The notes beneath the pieces are model-generated. The model was not told the origin of the DNA. It searched no databases and saw only the letters and a program-made list of their open reading frames with translations. A DNA stretch of 64,000 nt from Tigriopus japonicus. Taxonomy: Eukaryota > Arthropoda > Copepoda > Harpacticoida > Harpacticidae. This document shows, one piece after another, positions 33,601 to 43,400 of this stretch (within the stretch, counting starts at the first letter, position 1; each line of letters begins with the position of its first letter). The DNA lies in NCBI GenBank assembly GCA_010645155.1, contig CM021323.1, positions 5,433,768-5,497,767 on the forward strand, in the 5' to 3' direction. Position numbers and translations under genes: made by a program.

Positions 33601-35318
33601 AAGCAAGGAGCAAAGTGATCTTGTCCGTTTTGTAATTTGAGTTAACTTTCTCGTATACAAAATGAACTGTTTGACTGATGCAGGAGGGGGAAATTTGCTA
33701 TGGAATAGAACCATTTTGTTTCATAATTCATTTCCTTTGAATGCCCTTTCCATATTGAGTGCTACAAATCCATGTGTAAACAAATAAATCAAAAATACAT
33801 ACATTCTATACCAGGGGTCGGCAACCACTTTTAGGTCAGAGCCCACCAATTTGGCTACGTGTTGTCAAGGGCCCACCAAACTGACGTTCGTAGGTCCAAG
33901 GGCCCACAAATTAGCGATCAAAGAGCTTTGGGCCCCAATGACCACCTTTGAGCCCACATGTGGGCCGCAGCCCACTGGTTGCCGACCCCTGTTCTATACA
34001 ATTAAAAACTGTACAAAATTTGATTTACCTACAAGTTAATGTTGACAGATGTGGACAACCCTTGTAAAGTAGTTTTTTTATTATTTATTGAATAGTATTT
34101 AAAAGCTGCTTGAGGATCAGCTCCCACCTATTTCCGACGAAGACTATTGAGCAACAAATTGAGTAATGAAGGAGCCCGATAAAGAAGAGAGGAGGACTTC
34201 ATTGTTCGAAGTAGCCTTGATTCCTTGGGATTTGGAGGTGCTCTCAAAGCACAAGTGAAACCTCTAAGATCGATACAGCTGGCCTCAAATCCTGGGTTAG
34301 GACAGAGCCAATGAATGGTCTTGAAAACAAACAGTAACAGATACCTTTCATACCTTCTCTGAGTAATGTACAGCCCTTTCTTCTGGAGTCTCTACAAATA
34401 CGGGAGCTCCCTCATTTTTAATTTGTGCTGTTTCTAGTGAAACATCGTTGGACCTGCTTGATCTCATTGGTGCCCAAAAAGGCGAGGCATAGTCTATAAA
34501 TGAAATTTTTATTCCAGAATTGAGATCTAAATGAAGATATGATACCATAGCATTTGTCCCATTTTTCAAAGCGTACGTATGTGCTAACTTAAAACCACGA
34601 TTGAAAGGATTGGCGTTCAAATGGTGCAAGAGACATGTATTAAAATGGAAATATTTGGAAATGTTTTGTTATCGAGGAACCAATTGGGGCCTTGTGGCTC
34701 ACTCAATCTTGCAATTTCTATTTTCAGGCTTTAGGTCGGATTGAGTCGAGTTGTTGAGTAATTGTTGTCCAGCTCCTAAACTTATTTTCATCAGTGTTCA
34801 GTATTGAATCACTGTCTAATAGACACACAACACATGTCAGGCAGCTTGAAACTAGCGAATGAAAATGACTTATTCGCTTTTAAAACTGTTAGAACACATT
34901 TACTTTATCACGGTATCTTCGAAAACGTAGTTTCAAGGGTGTCTTACCTGCCACAGTTTTCTAAGCTCCCATACACTTTGGTGTAAGCCATGGGCTGTCC
35001 CGAAAACACGGCGTTGTTTTCCATGATGCAACTGGAACGAAATCAAAGATCAAAACTGGGGTGGATGGCAAAAACAAAGGAACGGCAGCACATATGGTCC
35101 AACAATGATCACTTCCAATTGAAGAACCAATGAGTATCACAAATTCTGGAGCACTTTGACGATGTGAAGATTCCACCACAATCAATTAAACCAAGTAAAC
35201 AACCAAACGAACGAACGAGGGGAGCTAACCTGTAGTAAGAAAACGACTGAGGCATATGTAAATCCATTGAAGCTGGCGGACTGTAAGAGGACGTGTGTGT
35301 TTCCTCTCTACCTTGCAT
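21422..35318 (-). CDS. trh: trachealess (NPAS1/3-type bHLH-PAS transcription factor)
   Basis: Twelve coding exons chain in phase on the minus strand: 35318-35230, 35031-34948, 29722-29678, 29488-29253, 29187-29027, 28213-28063, 26114-25972, 24237-24029, 23624-23518, 23446-23299, 23207-23119 and 21666-21422. The model gives about 568 residues: a bHLH (about 78-132) with the basic region [24 protein letters not shown] (about 160-265) with [13 protein letters not shown] and [16 protein letters not shown] (about 315-450) with a [18 protein letters not shown] core; and a Gln/His-rich tail. The [13 protein letters not shown] form separates the trh/NPAS3 group from single-minded. Family members dimerise with ARNT/tango and control tube-forming organs. 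Known trh proteins have longer C-terminal tails, so exons further left may be missed. Confidence 0.9.
21667..23118 (-). other. trh intron 11
   Basis: The intron contains the minus-strand SINE at 22569-22810. Nothing else was recognised. Confidence 0.7.
22569..22810 (-). mobile_element. tRNA-derived SINE, family 1, second copy
   Basis: It is nearly identical to 1971-2207 from the T-run (A-tail on the minus strand) to the tRNA-like head with GGTTCGATTCTCC and TGGTTAGCG. It lies in a trh intron, on the same strand as the gene. Confidence 0.9.
23119..23207 (-). CDS. trh: trh coding exon 11
   Basis: It follows VNYVLS in frame with [18 protein letters not shown] and ends NLSK. The position right after PAS-B corresponds to the NPEY..MDxxQ segment of the family. 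Acceptor ATTTCAG, donor GTAAGT. Confidence 0.85.
23299..23446 (-). CDS. trh: trh coding exon 10, PAS-B/PAC
   Basis: It encodes [20 protein letters not shown] and [16 protein letters not shown], then IVCVNYVL, the C-terminal sheet of PAS-B. Acceptor TTTTGCAG, donor GTGAGC. Confidence 0.9.
23518..23624 (-). CDS. trh: trh coding exon 9, PAS-B
   Basis: It encodes [20 protein letters not shown] followed by [15 protein letters not shown], the PAS-B core with the conserved CHGED segment. Acceptor TTTTTTAG, donor GTAAGC. Confidence 0.9.
24029..24237 (-). CDS. trh: trh coding exon 8, PAS-A/PAS-B linker and PAS-B start
   Basis: It encodes [10 protein letters not shown], a variable linker, then [20 protein letters not shown] and [17 protein letters not shown], the conserved entry into PAS-B. 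Acceptor CTCCTTAG, donor GTAAGT. Confidence 0.9.
24238..25971 (-). other. trh intron 7, with a pogo-like element
   Basis: Most of the intron is the 1.1-kb element at 24775-25874. The remainder is AT-rich and shows nothing recognisable. Confidence 0.7.
24775..25874. mobile_element. Pogo/Tigger-like 1.1-kb element, TA flanked
   Basis: Ends are CAGTCGAATCTCGATATAAG and the inverted GAGATTCGACTG, with TA on both outer sides (24773-24774 and 25875-25876). The CAGTCGAA-TCTCG terminus and TA duplication resemble pogo-type Tc1/mariner elements. Diverged subterminal CTCGATATAAG repeats lie inside the left end. No transposase frame survives. Confidence 0.75.
25972..26114 (-). CDS. trh: trh coding exon 7, end of PAS-A
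   Basis: It encodes [20 protein letters not shown] and SSGYR, the conserved PAS-A closing block of trh/NPAS3. Acceptor TTGATAG, donor GTAAGT. Confidence 0.9.
26590..26870 (-). repeat. Dispersed repeat copy matching flanks at 7.5 and 12.2 kb
   Basis: In reverse orientation it matches 12174-12290 (AACTTTGGCTTCCCGCATGT) and 7545-7605 (CACTAATT.AAATTCACTTTT). The two parts lie about 70 bp apart here but 4.6 kb apart there, so this is the less interrupted copy. Confidence 0.75.
27153..27748. mobile_element. 596-bp hAT element with duplication GTCATGAA
   Basis: Termini CAGGGCCACCAGATA and the inverted TTGGTGGCCCTG are flanked by the perfect 8-bp duplication GTCATGAA (27145-27152 and 27749-27756). 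A subterminal TAGATAGTTGTAAAT.ACATT motif repeats at about 27375. There is no transposase. Confidence 0.9.
28063..28213 (-). CDS. trh: trh coding exon 6, PAS-A
   Basis: It encodes [20 protein letters not shown] and then a variable acidic stretch ending SIPDG. Acceptor TTTTTCAG, donor GTAAGA, phase 0 in and phase 1 out. Confidence 0.9.
29027..29187 (-). CDS. trh: trh coding exon 5, start of PAS-A
   Basis: It encodes [17 protein letters not shown] and [13 protein letters not shown], a classic PAS-A opening. The acceptor is a tandem TAGTAG, so the exon starts at 29187 or 29184, both in frame. The donor is GTAAGG. Confidence 0.9.
29188..29252 (-). other. 65-bp trh intron 4
   Basis: The intron runs from GTGCGA to TTTTTAG. 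This minimal length joins the bHLH to PAS-A in frame; reading through gives an in-frame stop. Confidence 0.75.
29253..29488 (-). CDS. trh: trh coding exon 4, bHLH domain
   Basis: It encodes the basic region, helix 1 ([12 protein letters not shown]), loop and helix 2 ([19 protein letters not shown]). The acceptor is GTTCAG at 29489-29490; the donor GTGCGA was chosen because the frame meets a stop 12 bases further on. Confidence 0.9.
29678..29722 (-). CDS. trh: trh coding exon 3 (45-bp microexon)
   Basis: Acceptor TTTTACAG, donor GTAAGC. It encodes [14 protein letters not shown] with split Arg codons at both ends and leads directly into ILELRKEK of the bHLH exon. Phase agreement on both sides supports it despite its length. 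Confidence 0.8.
30775..31402. mobile_element. 628-bp TIR element with duplication CACCGCGA
   Basis: Inverted ends (CTAGCTCAGAAAACCACCCC on the left, the reverse on the right) extend about 65 bp. Each arm itself holds a small hairpin, CAACCTCACGTGAGCGAGGTTG-like, split by a few bases. The perfect 8-bp duplication CACCGCGA flanks it (30767-30774 and 31403-31410). The duplication length suggests hAT. Confidence 0.85.
33122..33278 (-). mobile_element. tRNA-derived SINE, family 2
   Basis: The minus strand starts GGGAAGATGGCTGTAGCGCA, a tRNA-like 5' half with A-box, then has GGGTTCGATCCC as B-box, followed by a body of about 80 bp. It differs from family 1 throughout. The tail end is not sharply defined. 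Confidence 0.75.
33812..33991. mobile_element. 180-bp hAT MITE with duplication TTCTATAC
   Basis: Perfect inverted termini CAGGGGTCGGCAACC, a widespread hAT terminus, bound the element. The 8-bp duplication TTCTATAC flanks it (33804-33811 and 33992-33999). Identical ends and duplications indicate a fairly recent insertion. Confidence 0.95.
34069..34660 (-). pseudogene. C-terminal reverse-transcriptase fragment of a LINE
   Basis: The minus strand reads [20 protein letters not shown] and FWAP, matching the conserved DYASPxWxP block of CR1/jockey-type reverse transcriptases. It then reads [20 protein letters not shown] and, after about 30 residues, [20 protein letters not shown], the usual C-terminal region. 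The region between is disturbed by a frameshift. Only this 3' fragment remains, within trh intron 2 and on the same strand. Confidence 0.8.
34948..35031 (-). CDS. trh: trh coding exon 2
   Basis: Acceptor GTTCCAG and donor GTAAGA bound 84 bp. It encodes [20 protein letters not shown] and a few residues more. Its own ATG at 35024 could be the true start if exon 1 is leader. The two-base overhang AG completes an Arg codon with exon 3. Confidence 0.8.
35230..35318 (-). CDS. trh: trh coding exon 1 (start uncertain)
   Basis: It ends TACTACAG followed by GTTAGC, leaving two bases that join exon 2 in frame. The frame is open for over 90 codons further upstream, to 35600. The ATG at 35318 was chosen because upstream composition looks like untranslated leader; the ATGs at 35267 and 35252 are alternatives. 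Confidence 0.5.
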
Positions 35319-35620
35319 GTTGAATGCCAACACAAACAACAATGGGAGTTTATCTCTTCTATTTGGACGATATTCGTGCGACTCACTCACTCGCTCTCTG
35401 GAACTTTCGTCCCTCGTCTTTGCCTTTCTCGCTCGCTCTTTGGGTTCGTCGCTCAGTCTGTGGTTCGAAAAAGGCGGAGTTTCGAATTCCGCCGCGCGCG
35501 GTGTGCCTAAACGAACCGTTGTTCGACTGGCTAAGCACCCTTCAAAAAATCCCCACTTTTTCTCGCCAGTGTTCGCTACTGAGGCGAAGAGATATTTCAA
35601 TCAAATGTGCCCCCTTTTTG
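35290..35620 (-). promoter_or_regulatory. Candidate trh promoter/leader region
   Basis: This stretch is much richer in CpG dinucleotides and in GC than neighbouring DNA and lies at the 5' end of the trh model. The minus frame is open across it, giving a charged low-complexity peptide (KERARKAKTRDESSRERVSE) that could be an N-terminal extension. No TATA box was identified with confidence. Confidence 0.4.
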
Positions 35621-37088
35621 CGCCTTCCGGATCATTTGATAGGTGATAAAAAGGAGGAAACTTGAGATCGCAGATCATTGAGGTCAAACCTATAGCGGCT
35701 CAGGAAAGCCTTTCCATTGAGGTAAAAAGAATGACCATATTGATTGAGAGATTTTAGCGTCTCGTATGACTTTCAAAAGCAATTTATCGACATTAGCAAA
35801 AAAAAATCGAAAAGCTTCTACGTTTTTTTTGTCTTGAAAAAGTTCGTCCCTCAAATTGCCTCAGCGGCATGTTGTCTGGCCCATTCGGTCATATTGGATG
35901 GTTAAAACCGAAACTAGACGACTGAAGATTGAACCACGAATGAAGTGTGGGAAACTTTCGGGATAGCAACGACGGTTTATCTGACGTGAATTTGGTTTTC
36001 ATTCATTTTTTAGTTGTTAAAGGCCAAATAGCTTCTTTACTTATTGAAGAATGAATCTGTCTCATTAAAGTGTTAAGCATTATCCATTCATTGTTGCCGT
36101 AATTAAACAATGGGCAAAATGAAAATATCGATGCTCGTTTGTTTAACACTGAGCTTAGAGCTCCACAAAAAATAAACTGGATTTTTTTCGAGTTTTACGA
36201 GAAACGAGTTTGGTCAAATCTCCGTCAGAAATTCTACCTTTTTTTGCTCACAATTCTTCAACTGTAACCATTTTTCCACCTAAAAAGCTAATTGAGCTTT
36301 TATTGGACTCAATTTTTTGCATTAAAAAAGAGTTGTCCATGAGTTTGCCTTTGAATACTTGGACTAATGCTCGTATCCAGTGGTGGTAGAATGCAGTTAT
36401 CACACAGGAGGAAAGAGTACTGAACCCTTATGTATTTTCAGGACGAGTTCCTGACTCAAGTTGGACCCCCTTAACTTTGAAGTGGTTGGGATGTGTGTGG
36501 ATGCAATGGTGTCTAGTCAATTAAAATGAATGAATTCTCCGCATAATTTACTTACGGATCAATCCCTTAATCCCAATAGCAACCACCTACATAAATCTAG
36601 GTGCTTATGGCCTCTACTATCGGTTGCTTTATCAATCTAAGTCACTCTGATGACTTTGTCTATTGTCTACGTAAGCATCCGGCTTTTACCTTTATCCCAT
36701 TGTGGAAATGTTGGGAAATAGTAAGATTGTACTGCTATCACTCAACTTTTGAGGTCTTGATTCGGAAGGCCCTAGGAACCCATGCATAACACCTCCATAG
36801 CTGAAGATAAACTTGGGAAGATTTGTTTTTTTGATTTTCAATCACGTACTGTTATTGGGTAACCCATCAAAATTGCCTTATTGTCCATTCAGTTCGCCGA
36901 TGAAGCCAAAAACAAAAGCCCACTCACTCACTGACCAAAGGTTAGGTAACGACAAAAAGCATGAGACGGCCGTCACATCCTGAGAGAATCATCATTTATT
37001 GGCATTCATTGACACGCGGACACAAACACGTAATACTCCTGGGCAGTTTGAGATACTATGTGGGGTGGGATTTCTGGAGAGGCCATCT
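35621..37088 (-). other. Intergenic interval between the KASH gene and trh
   Basis: It holds the KASH gene 3' end with its poly(A) signal and whatever lies upstream of trh. No transposon or further exon was recognised. Confidence 0.6.
36995..37000 (-). terminator. Poly(A) signal AATAAA for the KASH gene
   Basis: TTTATT on the plus strand is AATAAA on the minus strand, about 90 bp after the stop codon at 37089-37091 and in the correct orientation. Confidence 0.6.
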
Positions 37089-37404
37089 TTAAAGCGGGGG
37101 AGAGAATCCATTGGTTGTTGAGAAGAAGATATTGTTGACCAGTGGACACATGCTATCACAACACTGGGGTTCCAGGTACTGACCTAGAGCTAATAAGGCT
37201 CCAAAGGCCACTTGAACTTGCAGAATACTCTTGACAATCACTCGGGAATAACTTGGTCGTCCACCAGAGGAAGTTGTGGGAGAAGAGGACGAAGGCGATG
37301 GTGGTGATGATGATGACCATGATGATGGGGATTGAGCGACGGATGCTGATGGCATCTGAGAAGAATCTAGTCCCGTGGGGTGGTTGACGAGATGGTTGGA
37401 GGTC
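37089..37404 (-). CDS. klar: klar terminal exon, KASH domain
   Basis: The acceptor is GTTCCAG. The exon encodes a Ser/Pro-rich stretch, then RPSYSRVIVK, the hydrophobic SILQVQVAFGALLALGQYL, EPQCCDSMC and a tail ending TTNGFSPPL with a TAA stop. The S-R-V..L.Q helix entry, Cys-containing luminal part and NG..PP-X end follow the KASH pattern. The canonical end is PPPX; here it is SPPL. Confidence 0.85.
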
Positions 37405-40400
37405 CTGGAACGAAATGTTGAAAAATGAGTCTGCGTGATTTAATTAGCTCGTATGGGAACAATTCGACCCAACTATATCGGACTTGAGATGCTCCTTCTG
37501 CCTCATCTTGCATATATTTGCATAGGTCTGCATACTAATCACGCAAAATCCAAGCCCGGGTGGGTTTGATTATTTTTTCCTCCCTTAATGAGTATTACTG
37601 GGAATCATCATCCTTCTCCTTCAAGCTGCATTATTGCCTCCTACCATCGACTACTCTATGTAGTAATACTACATACATCAGGGTTGGGAAAGCAGCCAGT
37701 AAGCGTGAGATTGACACTTGGTTCCTGAGTGACTACTGCCATGTTCATATGCGCTGCCATGATCACGATCATCGCCACTACCCTTCATGAAACACAGCAA
37801 CTAGGGCATATTTATTCAGATACACTCTTTCTCTCTCTCTCTCACTCACACATACAGAACGAAATCAAATGAGAGAAAAAAAGGAGTTAGAACAAAAAGT
37901 GGGGATCCATTAAGAATGCGAAGTAAGTAGTCGGTTTTTGGCGCGTTTAATTATAACCACTGTCGCTGCTACCCTCATATGGTATATGTGGCCTGGCTGG
38001 TTGAGTGGTTGTAGTCCGATGGGCTCGATTGAATTGATATGCAAGTGAAGGACAAAGAGAGAACGAAGGAAGAAAAAGTTCTTTTGTTTTCCCCGAACAC
38101 TTTTTTCGTTTCTGTGAATTGTGGGTCCTTGGGAAGTGGGTAAAAACGGCAATCCCTGGGTGAAGAACGACCGAATGCAAAAAGCCCCCCGAAATTACTA
38201 TTCCGGGATCGGAGACAATTCAAATGAGTTGGTTCGAACATTCGTGGAAAGCTCGTTGCAGCAATCATCAAGCTACCCTCTGTTGATTTCCAAATTGGAA
38301 CGACATCCACTCACCCTCTGGTTCGTAGTCTGTCTGTCTACTTTGCCTCATTCTGGAATGGTGGGCTTTTTTCAAATTGATGACGAGACTTAACTTGGTT
38401 GGTGGGTGAATAACTGAGTGAGGAGCGTCTCAGAAAATTATGATGACGGGAAAGAAGAATATGCAGACGACGATTCCGAGTCTTGGACCCAATATGGTTC
38501 CAAAAGACACGTGCACTCCATGAAAATAGGCGATTTCCAAGACCTACTGACCGTGTCTTTCTATGATTGATCCCATCGTTCAAATGTAAACGAATTGAAA
38601 AAAACAGGTCCCAGTTGACTGGATCCAACTTGGGGGCGAACAAATCATCTTGTCTCCTTCTTTATGGGTTTGCACATATCGCAAGGGCTTGAGAGCAAGT
38701 CGATGAAGCCTCTTCTTTTAAGTTAACCCTCTCGTTCATCTCGAGGTACAGAGAAGTATGTGCTGTCTGCGCTCCTGAGGCATCGGGTGATTTGACGAAC
38801 TCAGGAGGTCAGAATGGCGAGATGAGGGGGAGAAAGAGAGAGAGAGAGCAAGCAAGCACTCAATGCAGCAGCCCACGTGATGACTTGCCATAATATTGAC
38901 AGATTATGGAGGTGCGGAAGAAATGAAACCACAGGCCCTTAGCTGCTTCCTTCGACAGCCTTCTTCCCTGGAGAGCATTTAAAAGCCATGTGAACAAAAT
39001 ATGCAAATGAGCAGCATTATTTATAGTCAGACGAACAGCAGGAAGAAATTACACGGCAACATTTTTATCTGATTGCTTGAGCATATGACTCTTGATGGTG
39101 GTTTGAGCTCTGGGAGAGAATCGAAAGAGATAGAAGGAGAAGAAGAAGAGGTCGCATCGCACTCGCACCGCAGAAGAAAAACTTTCAACCCGGGTCATTC
39201 ATTCTTTCGTTATATATCGCTGTTTGCGCAAGTGGTTTTCCAAACTTCTTTTAGCCAAAGGCTTACGTGTGCAGTATGTCCCAACGACCAAAGACAACGA
39301 AGAGACAACCTGAGTCATTTAAAAAGTTCGACCGTCTGACAGAACGAATTTTTATGAACAAGTCAAAGTAAAGAGGAAAGGCGCTAACCTGGAAGGGGAC
39401 GAGAGGGGAGGGAAGATCAAATTTGTTCTTTCAAACCCTTTTATTTGCCACTTGGTGCTTGTGGTTTGTACTTGAACTCGTTGCCATCCCGTCATGTGGT
39501 TGTGTGAGAGAGAGAAAGAGGTTCATAGATCGCGGGTAATCGACAAGGGCCACCGACAATGGGCTCTCTCGCGACCACACGATTTAGTTTTCCTCAAGTA
39601 GAGATTTCCGTTTAAATCTTCAGCCCCAAGAACAACCCGAGAGATTGAGAGAGATTACATGCATTAAGTGTATTCGAGCCAGTTCGAGAGCTCTTTAGGG
39701 GAGCGGAATCGCTTCACAACCCGAGCTCTAAACTGCTCTTTGGAATTGTTCCACAAGCCAAGCAACTAACCAACAGAGGCAGGAGCAACACAGAACGGAA
39801 CAACCAAGAAGAAACGAACGTATTCTGATTTGGCAGACAATTCAACAATTCCCCAATGCACTCTTTGGGGCTTTAGGGTGGTGGTTGATAGCGCCACCGA
39901 CGACTGAACTTGAAGAGGGTTGTTGGTGACGATTATGCAAGTGTACCCAGCGAACCAAGTGGGGACGACAACAGAAAACGAACCATTCATACATATTGAG
40001 TTCTGCATTCAGACTAGCTATTTTGACTTGTGCCATCGTACAAAGGAAGGTGAACACTCACAATTCTAGTCAAATTGACATTGTGGCAGGCGTCCATAGA
40101 GACCTGGGATTAGAAAAGCGACAATTTTCGTACGAATCTACGGGAATCAATGGGAAAGCGGAATTGCAATCGGTGAGAACTCTTCAATTTTGAATGTTTG
40201 GTGGCTCTTTCTTGTATTTATGAGTGGCGAAATCTTACACTCTAAATTAATGTTGCAAATCTTAGATTTTATCTCTATTTCATGATCCGACTCTACCGTA
40301 TGTACATAACCTTGCATCCACATGTGCTATTTTACTATCCGATCCAATCCATCCATCCATCCATCCATCCATCTATACATTCATGAGGGTGGTTTCTTGA

Positions 40401-43400
40401 TGCTTGGAGAAATCCCATGCAACAAAGTGAAGGGGTGAAAGAAGGTTCGCCAACAACAGGGTGCTAGTCAATGGATATAAAGGGAATGCCAGTCGAAGAA
40501 CGAACGACCCACGGACAGAAGAAGACAGAGGAGCAGACGAGAGTGAGAGAGAGAGAGGTAATTCGACGTGGGACGAGCGCAACTCCCAAGAAGACCAAGG
40601 AGAGCCTCTTTCTGTCGACGGGAGAGCTGCCATTCTCGCTTTATTCGAATATATGCAAATTTAACTGAATCAATCTCGGAGACTTGTTCTTCGTATTGTT
40701 AAGGAGATTTCAAAGTGAGTTCCACTTGGAGAAAACATCCCATCTATTGCGTACGACAATTGTTGTTGGTTCCCTTGTTCTCTGCACTTCACAAGGGTGA
40801 ACCCGGTGCTCCAAAGCGAAAACGACTATAGCATAGAGACAAATGAATTGAGGATCCATCCATCTCTATGACAAGTTTTACATACTCTAAATCACATCTC
40901 GCGTTCGTTTTGGGTTCAATTTCAAAACGGATTTGAACTAAACCATGGCAAAATTCCACGGCAAGAACCTCTGTTTGGGCTTTCAGTTATAACCGTCCAT
41001 GGAAACGATTGTGTTTCTTGACTTAGTGCAAAGTTCAATGGAGAGCAAATTTGTCTCGAGTGCCTTGTCAAAGATTGCCTCGATTTAGTACAGTACCAGG
41101 CGGTTTGCAGGGTACACAGGGGTAAGGGGGAAGAAAAGGAAGCAGAACGAGAAGACAACTACTGTAACCTCACCAACATCACTCCCAACAAAAGCAACAA
41201 CCAAGACGGGGAGGAGAAATTGTCGAGAAGCACAGAGGAAGAGACCCATAGAACGTAATTGCAAGTCCATGACTGAAAAAACCACCGAACAGCCATCTTA
41301 TTTCTTCTAATTGCGGAACTCTCATAAAAGTAGACGACAACCTAATTATGTCAGTAAAGTTTAGAACAAGTTTCCAAGTTTGATGACTTTGAAATTGCCT
41401 CCAAACTATGCACCCCGCCTTTCCCTTGATTTGGTGCTCTTTGGTGCGGTTGATGTGGTGCCTGTTTTCACGGCCGACAATTTCGGATCCGGTCAGGGAG
41501 ACAGACTGAAATGGACAACTACCAAGACATCCACCAACCAAACAACCTTAATCTAACTCCGACACACGTTGAAGAACTCATGTGCATGGAAAAGGTGCGA
41601 TGACAAAATACCATCAACAACTTTACCCGGGAGGATCATTCTCCATCCAGGTGTAATCGAACTGAGCCAAATTGCCTGTTGCTTTTACCGCTAGCAACAT
41701 TTGCACTCCACAATGTTCATCAATACATTGGACGTAACACAAGCAGGCAGCCAGCCCTGTTCGACAAAATGAAGAGATGGGAAAGTAGCGAGGGAAGCAA
41801 GACGATTGAATGTCATGCACGTAACTACGTGCCTAGCCACGTACAGGGTGGCACATAATTAGGCCGGCAACGACCAAGCAAAAATTTGCCAACAAAGATT
41901 TTTTAACTACCGAACCCTAAAACGCGGACAATATCGTCCAAGCGTAGTGTCAGAGGTTTTGAACGAAGGACACCTAGTTGGTCTGAATTTTGAACCTCTG
42001 AAATATTTTGCCAAAAATTGGGCCCAGAAAAGATGGAAAAATGTAGATTTTTGGATGAAAGTGAATATTTTCAATTCTTTTAGAGTTTAACTTCTCATAA
42101 TGTGTCTGTGTAGATTTTGTTGATCCTAAATGTTTCTTAGCCAATCTGTTGTCAACGGATGGAATGTTCTACGACCAACACCAACCAACGAGATACTATC
42201 AACTCCCCAACGAGATACTATTCTTAAGTACAGGGAAACACGATGGGTTGCGAGCGACAAGAGCAACTACGCTAGAGGAAGAAGAAGACGATGGAAGAGA
42301 AAAAGAGTGGTGAGCAGTGGGCAACAGGAACCCCTTAATGGTCATATCATCAATGAACGAGTCGTACCTCCACACTGCATTGCCACGAACAGACAAGAGT
42401 CAAGCAGACAAGTTTAGAGCGATGGCCGTACAATACTTGGTGGCCAATTGACAAAAAACTACTTCAACATAAGTCTTCTAATGAAACATCAAGTGCAAGG
42501 ACGAGGAAACATTTCTTGGATAGTAAGATAATGAAAACCGCAATCTTTGTTCTATTATGTGAAAGCTGCAATCCATACAACGTCGCTTCTTTTCATTGAG
42601 GCAATTGTGCTCATCGAGTTCACGCTTTTATTGCAGTCCTCTAGGTTCACCTTTGTCAAATGACTAAAGGAGGCTCTCTCGTCAAGCTAGTTTCCAAGGA
42701 ATGGATATATAGATAGCTTACCCTGGACTACCCGGTAAGCTTGTCGCCCGAGACAAATTGCTAATGATTGCCAGATTCTGTGAACCTCTAGCGCGTTTTA
42801 TTTAGACGGAGCTCTACATGCTGGAAGTCACCGGCAAACCGACAGAAAGACAGACGGTGGTTTCAAATGTTGGTTTATCGTTGAAGGGAGGGAAAGAGGA
42901 GGGAGGAAAGGGCTCAGGAGGAGGCAACCAACTACTGATAAAGGTGGTGTAACCAAAGAGCTCTTTTTATCCGACCAACCCTTTCCCGGAACTATACTCG
43001 AAGTGGTCAAATGAGAGCTCCACGCATGACAAGCTACAAAATTGTCATCAGCAAAGATCACAGGCATTCGGCGAAGGGTGGATTGAAAGAGAAGCCTAAA
43101 TACCCGCCCGCCCCTGTACTTGAAAATACGCGAATCCAACACTTATACTTGAATATAGTCTCACCTTGAGAAAGTGTCGGAGGATGGCAGTTTTGAGCAT
43201 GGATATGAGCAGGATAATGAGGAGGAAGTTGAGGCAGAAGAGCAACAACTCGAGTGTGACCCGTTGTTGGGAACTTCGACTTCTTGAACCTGGAAAGAGA
43301 GAAAGACAGAGTACATAATAGGACGGCTCCAAAGGAAACTTTGTCTCCAAGCCTCCAAGTGGAAAACATTCCACTGACTTCCATTACAAAGCAAAGTGTT

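Larger units (their letters stand above)
29723..34947 (-). other. trh intron 2, 5.2 kb, repeat-bearing
   Basis: It contains a 628-bp TIR element, a SINE, a 180-bp hAT MITE and a LINE fragment, described separately. About 29.7-30.8 kb and 31.4-33.1 kb show no recognised feature. Confidence 0.7.
37405..43164 (-). other. klar last intron, 5.8 kb
   Basis: It is GC-richer with CpG and several simple repeats. No transposon or exon was recognised. Confidence 0.5.

Noticed and set aside
37178..37404. Alternative frame of the last klar exon with a hydrophobic IPIIMVIIITTIAFVLF run
   Set aside because: It is out of phase with the upstream exon and ends without a KASH tail. The chosen frame gives a KASH-like helix and luminal end.
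43165..43289. Frame of this klar exon reading LLLFCLNFLLIILLISML, a membrane-helix look-alike
   Set aside because: It needs a phase that neither the preceding exon (ends phase 0) nor the KASH exon accepts. The other frame fits both sides.
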